Shown piece by piece: positions 1 through 10,204 of a stretch of 64,000 bases of DNA. The notes beneath the pieces are model-generated. The model searched no databases and had not been told where the DNA came from. It worked only from the letters and a program-made list of their open reading frames with translations. Source of the stretch: Norana najaformis (taxonomy: Eukaryota > Annelida > Clitellata > Crassiclitellata > Hormogastridae); assembly GCA_964023275.1 (NCBI GenBank), contig OZ029927.1, positions 23,946,980-24,010,979 on the forward strand, written 5' to 3'. The position numbers were made by a program, and so were the translations under genes. Position 1 is the stretch's first letter; every line of letters begins with the position of its first letter.

Positions 1-35
1 AACGTGCCACAACAGCCCAGAGACGTTCCCCAATT

Positions 36-84
36 GATGCCTTAAGCATTGTGGTAACTGCTAACAATATTAGACTGAGTACAA
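36..84 (+). repeat. Degenerate LINE 3' tail, family LT1
   Basis: The stretch ttgatgccttaagcattgtgg followed by taactg and ttagactgag is a weathered form of the LT1 tail, which elsewhere reads gatgccttgggcattatg then ggcgctatagaag and ends in attagatt. It lies in the intron upstream of the first visible UGCG exon. Confidence 0.5.
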
Positions 85-156
85 AGCTTCTTAAAAGGTT
101 GTCTGTAAATGCTTTAACGCAGACAACAGCTGTGGAACGGTTGTCTTTGTTGCCAG

Positions 157-1028
157 GTGGCTGAGGCTGCGTCTGAACATGATGCCTCTGACGGCCGGGC
201 TTCTTGAGCTGCTCGGAGAGAGCGTCCCCCTCGGGATCTACGCCTCGTGGTCGGCCTACACCCTCTTTGGCCTTGACCCCTACCTGTGGTTCATAGGTCA
301 CTGGACTGTCTGGCTAATCCTTGACTACATTCAGCTGAGAGGAATCCAGGTAACTCATTCATTCATTCATCCATCCATTCCTTCACCATTCATGCATTCA
401 TTCATTCATCCATTCATTCATTCACCCATCCATCCATTTATGCATTCGTTCATTCATTCATCCATTCGTTCATCCATCCATTCGTTCATCCATTCGTTCA
501 TTCATCCATCCAATCATTCACCATTCATTTGTTTGGCCATTCATTCATTTATTCATCCATCCATTCGCCATTCATTTGTTCTTCCATTCATTCTATCATC
601 CATCCAATCGTTCACCATTCATTTGTTCATCCATTCGTTCATTTATCCATCCTGTCATTCACCATTCATTCTTTCATCCATTCATTATTCACTCTGGCAA
701 CTGTTTTGCGGCACTCATGCTAGTATAAGAAAATGAGCATTGTTTTTGTTGCTGTTGTTGTGAGCGTTGTCAATGATCTGGCTTGTTTTCTGCCCATCGG
801 TTGTCTTTATTGATGTTGTTGTTTGTTGCTCTTCAGAATGGTCCGTTGCCATTCTCGTTGCCCACATACCTGTTGGCCTGGGTCATTCGTGAACTTCTCT
901 ACGTCTTCGTCTACATCGAAGCGATCTGCAACGTTCGACGAATCAAATGGGGTCGCAGAACTTACCATTTATCTAATTTCGGCGAGTCGATCAAAATCGC
1001 CGACGACAAACCAGTCGTGTCGATCTAG
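157..1028 (+). CDS. UGCG: Ceramide glucosyltransferase, last two coding exons (5' part outside window)
   Basis: Transfers glucose from UDP-glucose to ceramide in Golgi membranes, the first step of glycosphingolipid synthesis (GT21 family). Two exons are visible: 157-349, after the acceptor ttgccag and ending at a gtaact donor in phase 0, and 837-1028, after cttcag and ending with TAG. The first reads WLRLRLNMMPLT followed by a hydrophobic stretch and FDYIQLRG-like LDYIQLRGIQ. This matches the vertebrate C-terminal region, which has RW.KLRINMLPAT and FDYIQLRGVQ. The second reads NGPLPFS, LLAWVIREL and IKWGRRTYHL, matching the human AVAWFIRE and SWRTGRYRL blocks. Together they give about 127 residues, roughly the last third of a family of about 394 aa. 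The tail after YHL is longer than in human and ends PVVSI. The catalytic N-terminal part lies outside the window. Identification is from remembered family sequence, but the blocks are distinctive. Confidence 0.92.
352..700. repeat. ATTC/ATCC tetranucleotide-rich repeat in the UGCG intron
   Basis: Degenerate runs of attc and catc units fill most of the 487-bp intron between the last two UGCG exons. Open frames here read as H-S-F-I-H-P repeats and are a product of the repeat, not protein. One larger block (near 480-560 and again 600-680) looks like an internal duplication. Confidence 0.85.
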
Positions 1029-2150
1029 TCTCTTGTCAGTCTCATCCCTGCCAACCATTGTCAGTGGTAGACCAGGCTGCTATGTCACTGGCAAGTCTAG
1101 TCTGCTACTGTCGATGGCAAGTCTGTCGGTTAGTGGCAAGTCGTTGGTGAATGCAAATCTTTGTCAGTCAGAGGCAAGTCATTGTCGGATGTCAGTTGTC
1201 AGCGAAAAAACCGACATCCACTGTCAGAGGCTGTGGCTGCCGACGGGTTGTGATGGTTTAACGAGTCATCTGTGCCATGACAGCGTTGACTGATCTCGTC
1301 ATTGGCAGCTAAGCTTGTACGACTCTGAGAAGGAAGTCGGTGACAGAAGTCGATGACGGTTATACGACTCTTGTGGATGATTCCATCTTTCTTCCACTTC
1401 CCGTTGGGACTTAAACTTGGAAGTTGTGTTCTTATTGACCCCTGCATGTCGTTGAAGCACGAACTTTAATGTTGCCGAGTCGAACGCAGATTCAAATTCT
1501 AGCTTGACGCAGCCTTGCGGAGTTTTTTCCTTTTGCAATTTTGTGTTTGTTAATTTGTGATTTTTAAGTTTCTTTCCAACGATTTTGTAATTGATAATGC
1601 GTGGATGTTAGGTTCGCTTTATGTAGAAAACCTCGAGTTAGGTTTGTGTACGAAGTGTGGACTTTACATGGTGTCAGGAGGCCGCTTTGCCCCATCAAGG
1701 GAAGGAATTGCTTACTGTGTCTTTGCTAGCTTTGGATAATATAGGGTGTGCTCTGTGGTTAGCTTGCTGAACGGTGAGTCCAGAAGTTGGGGTTCAACTA
1801 CCCGCCAGGCCCAACAAGTGTTGGTGAGAGGATTGGGTGGCGTGACTACTGAAATGAACACACAGACAATTCAGACTACCTATTGGAGGTTAGCTTCAAG
1901 GACTGATGGATTTGTAGCTTCACTTGGGCACTGGCCCTCTCAGAGAGGGGCCAGCAGGGCCACGTGGCCTGGGACTCACATAGAGAAGGGGGCACAAATT
2001 TGGGGAAACTTGATTAGTTATATTTAGGCCTATTTACTCATTAAACTGCTTTCCCCACAGTTTTGAAGCTACAGTAGTCACGTTAAGAGGATTTCACACA
2101 TGACAAAGCATATTGGGAATTCGTAGGTTTGTGATGTGCATGCTTCGAAG
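1029..2150. other. 3' flank of UGCG: no gene recognised
   Basis: Starts directly after the UGCG stop, so the 3' UTR must begin here. No clear AATAAA signal was found; an ATTAAA lies at 2040-2045. The 1746-2027 open frame has no recognisable domain and no family resemblance, so it is not called. A short CAAGTC/TGTCAG-rich stretch (1030-1200) is internally repetitive. Confidence 0.5.
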
Positions 2151-2154
2151 TTAT

Positions 2155-2285
2155 AATAATAATAAGACAATTTCTAAAGCGCCATAACACGGCCGAGGCT
2201 GAAGAAAAGGGCACTGTACATAAGTTCAAGCGACCTCGTAATGGCATGACCTGGGCCTCTCTAAATCTCTGAAAGGCCCTGGATG
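2155..2285 (-). repeat. LINE/SINE 3' tail, family LT6, copy 1
   Basis: Begins with an (aat)n run followed by aagacaatttctaaagcgcc and acggccgaggctgaag. The same module is at 57308-57382. Read on the minus strand it ends in a trinucleotide tail, as 3' ends of L2/CR1-type elements and their dependent SINEs do. Confidence 0.55.
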
Positions 2286-3063
2286 GGCGTAAACGAGTAG
2301 TTACTTCTGAGGGTAGGAAAGTTGCCTGCTGCTAGTAGAAATGGTCTCCATTCACAAACTAACAATTTGTGCATGTTGAACTAATCAATGGATTCTCAGC
2401 TACTTGTATTAAAGTCACAAACCTCAAACTTGAGCTTTACAAGTAATTATGCTCTGCAAATGATTGATGATGCTATGTGCTTCAAATAGTGGCCCCATAT
2501 AAATGTAAGACGATAAACGGTGTTTTCACAATTCTTCAATCGTAATGTTACTTGCTTTCTGACCGTATGGAATTTACTTTCATTTACGATGCCACATGAA
2601 TTATAATTGTCATCTTCATCATTATTATTATGATTATTTTTGTAATTACTATTATTGTTTATATTATGTTATAAAGCATTTGCATAATGTTTAAAATTAT
2701 ATTTTGTAAAAAAGCTTACAGATCGGTCAAGTGCTAACGATTGGTAGCCTTTGTATAAGATTTTTGCACGAATTTTTTGGGAAGTTGATCTGAGATGGCA
2801 GAGTTAAAGGAACAAGTTTAGCCTAACTGGTCAATGCGTTCGAGAAAGGGGGTCCTTTTTCATCGCTGAGCCATTTGGAGATATTTTCAAGGGGTTCGCT
2901 GATGCCAGATTTTCCTGTACTTGTCTTTACAGACCTCCTGCCATTTCAAGGTTTCAGATGACTAAAATTTCTGGCAACGTTTGTAGTCATTCAGCTTTTC
3001 TGGCCTATTTTTCTCATTTATTGCTGTTAACAGCGTTGTAACTGTTCTTCTTGCTGAAATAGA

Positions 3064-3236
3064 GATTATTATTATTTCTGTATTTATTTTTCACTGCTTT
3101 CTAATGCCTGCATCAATCGATGGCGCTGAGCAATTGTGAGTGAATGATTTGCATAAGGTCTCCCTACACAGTAACTGTCTCGGAGGAGGCTCAAACCCGT
3201 AACCCACTCTCTGTGTGGCCAGTTTGGTGTGGCCCA
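3064..3236 (-). repeat. tRNA-derived SINE, family SINE-A, copy 1
   Basis: On the minus strand it carries the SINE-A body: an anticoding match to the GAGACGGTTACTGTGTAGG block, then TTGCTCAGCGCCATCGATTG and a tail near the (att)n run. The head near 3220 is weakly tRNA-like. It abuts SINE-A copy 2 head to head. Confidence 0.7.
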
Positions 3237-3430
3237 TTAAAGTGGCATGGTAGCCGATTGGTTAGAGCACTCGGCTTGTAACGCGAAGAGCGTGGGTTCA
3301 AACCTCCTTCCCTCTGATGGTTTCTGTGTATGGACCTTGAGCAAGTCCTTTAACTCACAATTGCTTTGTGCCTCAGATTCAGGTTTACTGACCTTTTCTG
3401 CATAACAAATGCATAATAATAATAATAAAT
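3237..3430 (+). repeat. tRNA-derived SINE, family SINE-A, copy 2
   Basis: The head reads gtggcatggtagccgattgg with ttagagcactcggcttgtaa and a B-box-like gggttcaaacctcc. The core block ccttgagcaagtcctt follows, and the copy ends in an (aat)n tail. The 3' third differs from other SINE-A copies: it carries cctcagattcaggtttactg, also seen at 24131-24150. Confidence 0.8.
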
Positions 3431-4640
3431 CCAATGGAAGGTGATGACAATATTGTCCCCGGATCTGCTTGGAGCTCTGATACTCTTCCTTTGTTGATCT
3501 CGTAACAGAGAGTAACGTAAAAGAACATTTATACAGATATCTTGGATGAATCTCGCTTTGACTTGGGTCGATATTGGAACGGCTGCTGGTAGGATTGCAG
3601 CTGACAACTGTATTCTCTAGAACTGTTGTACACGAATATTTGTCTGGATGTGGCATCTTTTTGTAAAATCATGTTGAGATTTGTTTTGTTTCGCACACAG
3701 TCAGAGCAAATCATTCTCTGTTTAGGTTAACGAATGTTGAATGATTTGTCCAAATCACTGATCACAAATCATGATGGGATTGCTGTTTGAAACTTTAAGT
3801 TGCACATTTTTATGTTGGTACATCATGTCTGATTTGGTAAATCATTGAATCATTTATTGCAAAACACTGAATCACTGATATTTGAATCATTCGTTGCAAC
3901 ACATAGAATCACTCCAAATGAAACGTTGAACTGCACATCATCTAAAGTTGGTAGCACACCTTGAGTGATTTTATCGTCGCCTTAAGGGAATTTGTTGATA
4001 AGTTCGAAAACTGGTTTCAGCAGAGGAACTTCCAGCATGACAACTATCTTCTTAAAATTGTAGTGGGTAAAGCTCTGTTTCCACTGAAGTGGGGACATTC
4101 ACTCCTTTTTCCTATGAAAGAACTGGGGGTTACAGCGCCTCAGCGTGTTTTGTAAGCTCAAGTAGCAACTGTGCAATGTGTGGTCGAGTGTTGAGTTTTG
4201 CGAAGCTTTGGGAATTGCTTTATGTGCATTCTTTTCTGCTGTAAATTCCTTACGAGTTATGACATAAGAGCGTCAGTGCATAGGTATGCAAGGATCCTAT
4301 ATGCAATGCTGTGACAAAATAAATGGGTGTATGCAAACCCTGAAAATTATGTGAATCCTTATAGCATGTGCTTAGGGCAATTCCGTTGAAATAAGCAGCG
4401 GTTTGTGTTCTGTGCGTTCAGAGTTCAAAGAAAAGCGGAGACAGTGGCAGACGATGTTGGGGTCGGAGGGCATTTGTGCCATTCCAAGCTGTATTTTTTT
4501 GCACTTTTTATATGAGCTTTCTTCGTTGCTTGCACGGTTTTTTAGATGGTAAGTTAGATACTAAAATAAAATCTGTACAGATGAAGTATTATGTATGTAG
4601 CATATATGGGATTTAATTGCGGTAATATATGTTTATGGCC
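3431..4640. other. Intergenic stretch, nothing recognised
   Basis: Contains short imperfect repeats of aatcattgaatcatt (about 3730-3920) but no domain-bearing open frame, RNA gene or transposon end that could be identified. The 3961-4155 open frame has no recognisable homology. Confidence 0.4.
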
Positions 4641-4644
4641 TATG

Positions 4645-4905
4645 CGTGTCACAGTGGTCTGTTGGTAACGTGTTTGGTCGATGATCATGCTGTTGTGGGT
4701 TCGACTCCGTATAACGATCCTGGGAAAGTTGTTTGCGCACACTGTGCCTCTGTCACCAAGCAGTAGAATTTGGTACTGGGGTAAGCTGGGAAGTAAACAG
4801 CAGAACCTTGGGATTCGTCCATTGCCCGCTCTAGGGCCTAGAAAAGGAAATGAGCGCCTCCCATACGTCTCACTTGTGGGATATGAGATACTTTACTTTT
4901 TTACT
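4645..4905 (+). repeat. tRNA-derived SINE, family SINE-B, copy 1
   Basis: The tRNA-like head has cacagtggtctgttggtaac (A box) and gggttcgactccg (B box). The body follows with gtgcctctgtcacc, gaatttggtactgg, gggattcgtccattgcc and the end block tctcacttgtgggatatg plus ttactt. Six copies of this family are in the window, in both orientations. Confidence 0.85.
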
Positions 4906-5384
4906 TTATTTATGCATGTATGTATATGTGTGTATGTGTATATATACAAAATTGTGGTTGAGTTTATCGATAATGGTAAGTTGTCTCATGTACTGGAATT
5001 TGCTGTTGTTTATAGTGGTAAGTTGGACCCTCCTTTTGATTCGTCCTTCTCGAGTCCATGCTATGATGAGGCTTTGTTTGAGGTGGGGTTGTTTTCCAAA
5101 GCTACATTAAGTTTGATCGAAGGCAATCGGTCAAACACCGCAGAAAAAATTGGACAACTTTAAGGAACCTGGAAACTTTGTTGACTCGTTAAATTTTTCA
5201 GAAACTTGAAGATTTCTTTGTGTATATTTCTCATTGTTTTTGGTCATTCGTCTATTGTGTTTGGTCACTGTTCTGGCAGAGCCTTTGGTCATCGTGTTGT
5301 CGTTTTTGGTAATTTTTCAGCCCTATTGGTCATTCGTATTTCATTTTAGCCTTTTGTGTATATTTTTGTCATTTTTTAATTTGT

Positions 5385-5890
5385 CAAAGCACCTTTGTGC
5401 GTGATGATGTTGGTTCGAGGCCTGGTCATGGCTTATTTCAGAGATTATAGGCTAATCCGGGGTTAGTACGGTCCGTACGCTGGAACCTTAAAGGCGTTGC
5501 GGCCATTCACACGGGCAGCGGTGGTGAAGGATCTCACCCGATTAATTCATTGAAAAATGAGCAGGGTCGAGGTTATACGGTCGCTATAAAAATGTCTAGG
5601 CTACATTTACATGCAGACAAATACACCTTTAATTCGCATTTATCCGACGCTATATAGTCGTCAGTTTCGTTAATTCGCTGGAAACACGCTGACGTACCAC
5701 GCCTAAGGAGAGGCCGACGTTAACGGCCCTGGCAGCCACAAGCTGTCGTTAAACACTGAATACTAAAACGGAAGTGGCGGCCATTCAAACGGGCAGCGTT
5801 GATGAATAATCTCACCCGATTAACTCATTGAAAATGAGCAGGGTCGAGGCCATACTGTCGCTATAGGAAAACGTTTACATTTACATGATG
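5385..5890 (+). repeat. SINE-D element with two tandem monomers
   Basis: The head reads gatgttggttcgaggcctgg and cttatttcagagatt. It is followed by two copies, about 265 bp apart, of a monomer core with attcaaacgggcagcg, ctcacccgattaa and cattgaaaaatgagcagggt, each ending near tttacatttaca. Between them is a linker with cgctatatagtcgtc and agccacaagctgtcg. The same monomer recurs at seven other places in the window. Confidence 0.7.
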
Positions 5891-6454
5891 TTGTTTATAA
5901 TTCTTGTCACATTTAGGCGTTTCTGGTATTCCTTTCTTTGTCGTGTCTGCGTTATTCAGTCATTTATTCATTTTTTGAGTATGACGTGACACAACTGATT
6001 CACCAAATCCGGACATTCTAGGGACAGGGTTCCGATATTTCGCAATGATTCTTGTTCTGAATTTTAGTGTAAGATGATGCGTTTAATTCCGTCTCTCGTT
6101 CTTGCTTTAAACGGTATAGGCTGTTTGCAATACTTAACTTGCAATATCTGTTAATAAGCTTATTTTTTCATTTTCTTTGCAATATCGTGTCTTCTGTGGC
6201 GCGCAGGTATCTTGTGACAGTAGGTATTTCATTTGTGTCTGAAGTCTGACTGTGTCATTGGATGTACAGTATTGTGAATTATGTTCGAAAAAAGCAGCAT
6301 TGCTGGATTTAGGTTATAACTGAAGTTATTTGGATTTTGTGTCTAATTGTTTTATGTGAGAAAATCATGTCTTCATTTGTTGAATCTAACCTTATTTCAC
6401 CGCTGGCTCTTTTGTGTCGCGCGAAATACACGTGGCTACTACGGCAAGCGCGTG

Positions 6455-6650
6455 GGACGCGGTGGTGTAGTGGTGTGGTCTGTGCCTCGTAACCGGAGGG
6501 TCGCGGGTTCGAATCTGCCTCAAGCCACTGCGTAGCGACCTTGGACAAGTTGCTGACCCACAACTGTCTGTGATGAAGGCAATGGGAAACCACCTCACTC
6601 ATCTCATCCCCAGGTGGCATAACGTCTTCGGGCAGAGAATTCATCACCAC
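6455..6650 (+). repeat. tRNA-derived SINE, family SINE-C
   Basis: The tRNA-like head cgcggtggtgtagtggtgtg contains an A-box-like element, and gcgggttcgaatctgcc is a good B box. The body has gaccttggacaagttgctga and gggaaaccacctcactc, ending in a (cac)(atc) trinucleotide tail at 6640-6665. Only one copy was seen in the window. Confidence 0.75.
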
Positions 6651-6847
6651 CACCACCATCATCATAATCACTACGGCAAGCGGTGGAGTAGCATTTAGTA
6701 GGTGATATTTACTTAAGGAAGGTTGGCTCTTTTGTGCCACCATACGTTTTTCGTTTGCGAATTAGTTGTCACCGTACATTTTGGTTTGACTCGGGTTTAC
6801 TCGCTAGTCGTCAGCAGTTTTTGGACGACCAACGGACCACCATATTG

Positions 6848-7110
6848 CTGGCCTAGTTGGCTACATTGATTAAAGCGTACCTCAAAGCGCTTCTGTGCGT
6901 GAGGATGCCGGTTCGTATACCGATAGTGGCTTATTTCAGAGATTTTAATCTCGGGCTAGCACACGGGAACATTAAATGGTGTGGCGCCCATTCAAACGGG
7001 CAGCAGTGGTGAAGGATCATTCGTCGAATAGACTCAATGAAAAATTAGCAGGGTCGAGGCCATACGGTCGCTAAAGATAAACGTGTGTGTTTACATTGAC
7101 ATTCGTGGCG
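6848..7110 (+). repeat. SINE-D, single monomer with full tRNA-like head
   Basis: The head tggcctagttggctacattg with gatgccggttcgtatacc is tRNA-like. The SINE-D leader (cttatttcagagattttaat, ctcgggctagcac) and one monomer core (cccattcaaacgggcagca) follow, ending at tttacattgacatt. This copy and that at 53598 best define the 5' end of the family. Confidence 0.7.
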
Positions 7111-7449
7111 TCAAAAATATTTGACAACTTTCTCCGCTGCGTATTAAGCCTTTGCTTTACAATTTCCAGTTAGAATAGTCGCCTTAGTTTAACTACATCT
7201 TAAGGCACGAAAGGCCGTTGACGTAGGTAGCAAAAGGTTTTACTAACCGTTAGTATAACAGACATAATACTAGCGCATGAGTTCGCTAACAATACACACA
7301 CAGTTCAAACATTTATTGTCATCATATGATTACAAAGATCGTTGACGACATTTCAGGAAATGTATTTTAGCATTTAAAGTACTTGTTAAAGAATGTCTGT
7401 GACATTTTACAAGATCTTGCCTTTATTAATAAGATACACCAGTCTTTAC

Positions 7450-8260
7450 ACTTAAATACCAACTGAAAGCAAATTCTTAAGTGAACAATCAGATTTATAC
7501 ATTTGACACTTTTCTTTTAATAAGGTGGCTATGTTTTCTTTCTTGCACTCAAGTAAAACATGATGTACAGTTTCCTTAACCTGGCAAAGATCACACACAC
7601 CAGTTGGATGCCTTTTCATAATGAATAGTCTTTGATTGACATTGGCTACACCCAATCTCGGTCTACTAATTTGTACTTCTTTTTGACGATTAAGATCTGT
7701 GTGTTTAATATCTGTACTTACTGAGGGACATACTGTTTTATAAGTGTCCCTTTGTATTTCTTGCATATTCAAGCTGCCATTTGTTTATTATATGATTTCG
7801 AATTAGAGAATATACTTCGCTGAGTTCTAAGTAATTAGTGGAATTGATATTTCTTAATTGTAATGCATCTTTGGCCATAATATCTGCTTTGTCATTCCCC
7901 GATATGTTAATGTGACTGGGGATCCACATAAATTTAATTTTGCTATATTTAATTTTATTAAATGAATTAATTATTTCATTTTGTAGATTACGTCTAGCTT
8001 TAGAAAAGAATCCTTTAATGGAGGTCAGTGCGCTTAAGGAATCTGAAATTTCAAACTGACAATTGTAGTTCCTCAGTTTAACGACAGCTTATGGCATCAA
8101 AGGCCGTTGCCGTCGCCCTCCTCCTTTATCCAGGCTTGGGACTGGCACTACCCCCAAACAAGGCAATGGCGGAGTTAAACTGACAATTTACTTCAGCTGA
8201 CAAATGTATAGCGTCTCTGAACAGCTTTTAAAAGGTGTGTAAGGACACTATTTGCAGTAG
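7450..8260 (-). pseudogene. Decayed LINE fragment: RNase H domain and C-terminal tail
   Basis: On the minus strand the reading LSAEVNCQFEISDSLSAL, then KIKFMWIPSHINISGNDKAD, is the RNase H domain of an I/Jockey-type LINE; DSLSAL and PSHxxxxGNxxAD are its conserved blocks. Downstream are RPRLGVANVNQRLFIMKRHP, a cysteine-rich CDLC and VHHVLLEC, the usual tail after RNase H. The frame changes once near 7745, so at least one frameshift is present. The coding stretch is also split at 8065-8176 by a short inserted element. Reverse transcriptase was not found upstream, so this is a 5'-truncated dead copy. Retroelement families that keep RNase H include I, Nimb and some Jockey-like clades; the exact clade is not resolved. 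Confidence 0.8.
8065..8176 (+). mobile_element. 112-bp short element with 12-bp target-site duplication, copy 1
   Basis: An insert running from gtagttcctcagtttaacg to gcaatggcggagtt is flanked on both sides by the perfect 12-mer aaactgacaatt (8053-8064 and 8177-8188). It interrupts the RNase H frame of a LINE. A nearly identical copy lies at 29447-29560. No tRNA boxes, coding capacity or poly(A) tail were seen. The orientation given is arbitrary. Confidence 0.75.
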
Positions 8261-8824
8261 CAGCGTTTAGTAACATCGTGTGGCCGCCATGCCCATTATC
8301 TTTACATTTACTTAAATTTCTTAATTTTAATTCATCTAAACTGTTCTTATAGCGCTAGTAAGTTAATTTCCTGACTTTAACGACCTTACCTTACCTTACA
8401 GCTGCAACATAGTTCAGTTGTAGAGCGCAGCCAGAATTAGGGTGAACAAATCCGCCATAATTTAAAAAAGGTGTCCTATAGTGGGATTGCAAAGGCCGTG
8501 TCTGTGCCTCAGCCCAGTGATCAGTCCACCGCGAGACCACGCTTTGGAGCAGCCTTTTATACAGGGGCGTTTAAACAAGCGTTTTACCTTCTACCTTTAG
8601 CCACGCCAGGGTTGCGGTTAACAGAACCTCTACACTTTCAAAGTCGTATGGAAACAACTCAGAGCCACGTTTTCACTGTGGCCAATAGCCAGACAGTAAT
8701 GCGGCCTTAATAACATTCAAATAAAACTCTCTGGCAGCAGACTGAACTACATGTAATTGTGCTTTAACACCAAGCACTTTATATCTGCTAGCCACACTTG
8801 CGGCTGCCGTTGACGTCGACCGTC

Positions 8825-9005
8825 TAACCGTAATCGTAAACTCGAAATTTTTAAAGCGCCGTTTAAAGCTAAGCGCAGGGCACCAGCTTATTTACGAGCG
8901 CTGCGTCAAGTCAGTGGGGCTGTCCAAAGATGCCACGGCAAAACCAAGTCCGGTTGCCAGAAGACCAGAGAGAGAAGGGGGAAATGGTGGGTTGTGCTTA
9001 AGATC
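8825..9005 (-). repeat. LINE 3' tail, family LT3, copy 1
   Basis: On the minus strand it carries the LT3 3' UTR blocks: the complement of gaagaccagagagagaaggg, then the complement of accagcttatttacgagcgc, ending in (cgattacg)-like repeats at 8820-8840. Such tails are the 3' termini of 5'-truncated L2-like LINE insertions. Confidence 0.7.
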
Positions 9006-9159
9006 GTCAATATGTTCGATATATGAGTCGGCATCAACCGCGTCGACTCTTATTCTACCTCAGTACGGACGTCCGCGTCGAAATTTCGTACAAACAGTAG
9101 AGTCTGTTCCGTAAGCATCAGCTTCAGCCGGACAGAAAACAGTCTGTGGGCTTATTGCG

Positions 9160-9680
9160 CTGATTTGTTTAAATGTAGGCTTACACTTTTCTATAGCAAC
9201 CGCATGATCCCGACCCTGATCATTTTTCGATGAATTAATCGGGTGAGATCCTTCACCACCACTGTCCATATGAATGGGAGCCACGCCTTTTGTATTAGTA
9301 TTCGCTGTTTTTGACGACATTTTGTGGTTGCCTGTGTCGTTAACGTCGACCTCTCGTTAAAAGTTTTGCGCTGGCTGAGACTGAACGAAATTTGCGAGAT
9401 ATAGTTTCGGAAAATACAATTTAAATGTGTCTAAGCAAAACCTAATATTTGTAAAATGTGAAAGTAAAAGTTTTTCTATGGCGACCGTATGACTTCGACC
9501 CTGATCATTTTTCAATGAATTTATCGGCTGAGATCCTTCACCATCGCTGCCCGTTTGAATGGGCGCCACGCCATTTAAGGTCCCCGTGTGCCATCCCGAG
9601 ATTCAAATCTCTGAAATAAGTACGACCAGGACGCGAACCGGCATCATCACGCACAAAGGCGCCTTGACGTACGTATTAGA
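9160..9680 (-). repeat. SINE-D element with two monomers
   Basis: Read on the minus strand, the head (gatgccggttcgcgtcctgg) is near 9650. It is followed by the leader and two monomer cores about 275 bp apart, each with the gggcagc and attcattgaaaaatga blocks. Same organisation as at 5385-5890. Confidence 0.7.
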
Positions 9681-10204
9681 GTCCCGTTGCTGGATGCGGC
9701 AGTATCAAGTACTCCACGCCGTATCACTGTTAGCCGCACAAGGTGAATAGGACAGACTTATCTAGAATCTTGATCTTATTACCCAGTCGGAGTAAGGACA
9801 TTCGCAGAGGAAGGACGAGGACAAGGGGTAAGAGGGTCCAAAGTAGGTCATTTCTGCAAACTTTTATGGAAGACACCTACTCGGGTTTTGCTTGCGATGT
9901 CTGCATCTTTCTGCGCTTAATTTTTATCTGTGTATTTTCTACCTTTGTGATAAAAAAACGGCGTACACATGAAGGCCTATGTCACTCGATCTGTATGACA
10001 ACCACTCTTGTGAACATTTCTCATGTAACAGCTGAGTTGCAGACACGACAGTTCTGCTTCAGTGGGAATCGATTTCACGCGTTTCAGTCTAAGTTGCAAC
10101 GATCTGGAAATGTCAAAGAAAAAGGTGGATTTTCGAACGACACTTACTAAGCAAATGGGAGGAAAATCGGGACTCGTTGTAAGAATGTCGAGTAATATAT
10201 TTTA

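Noticed and set aside
1746-2027. 93-codon open frame after UGCG
   Set aside because: No homology recognised, lies in the expected 3' UTR, and has no splice or promoter support.
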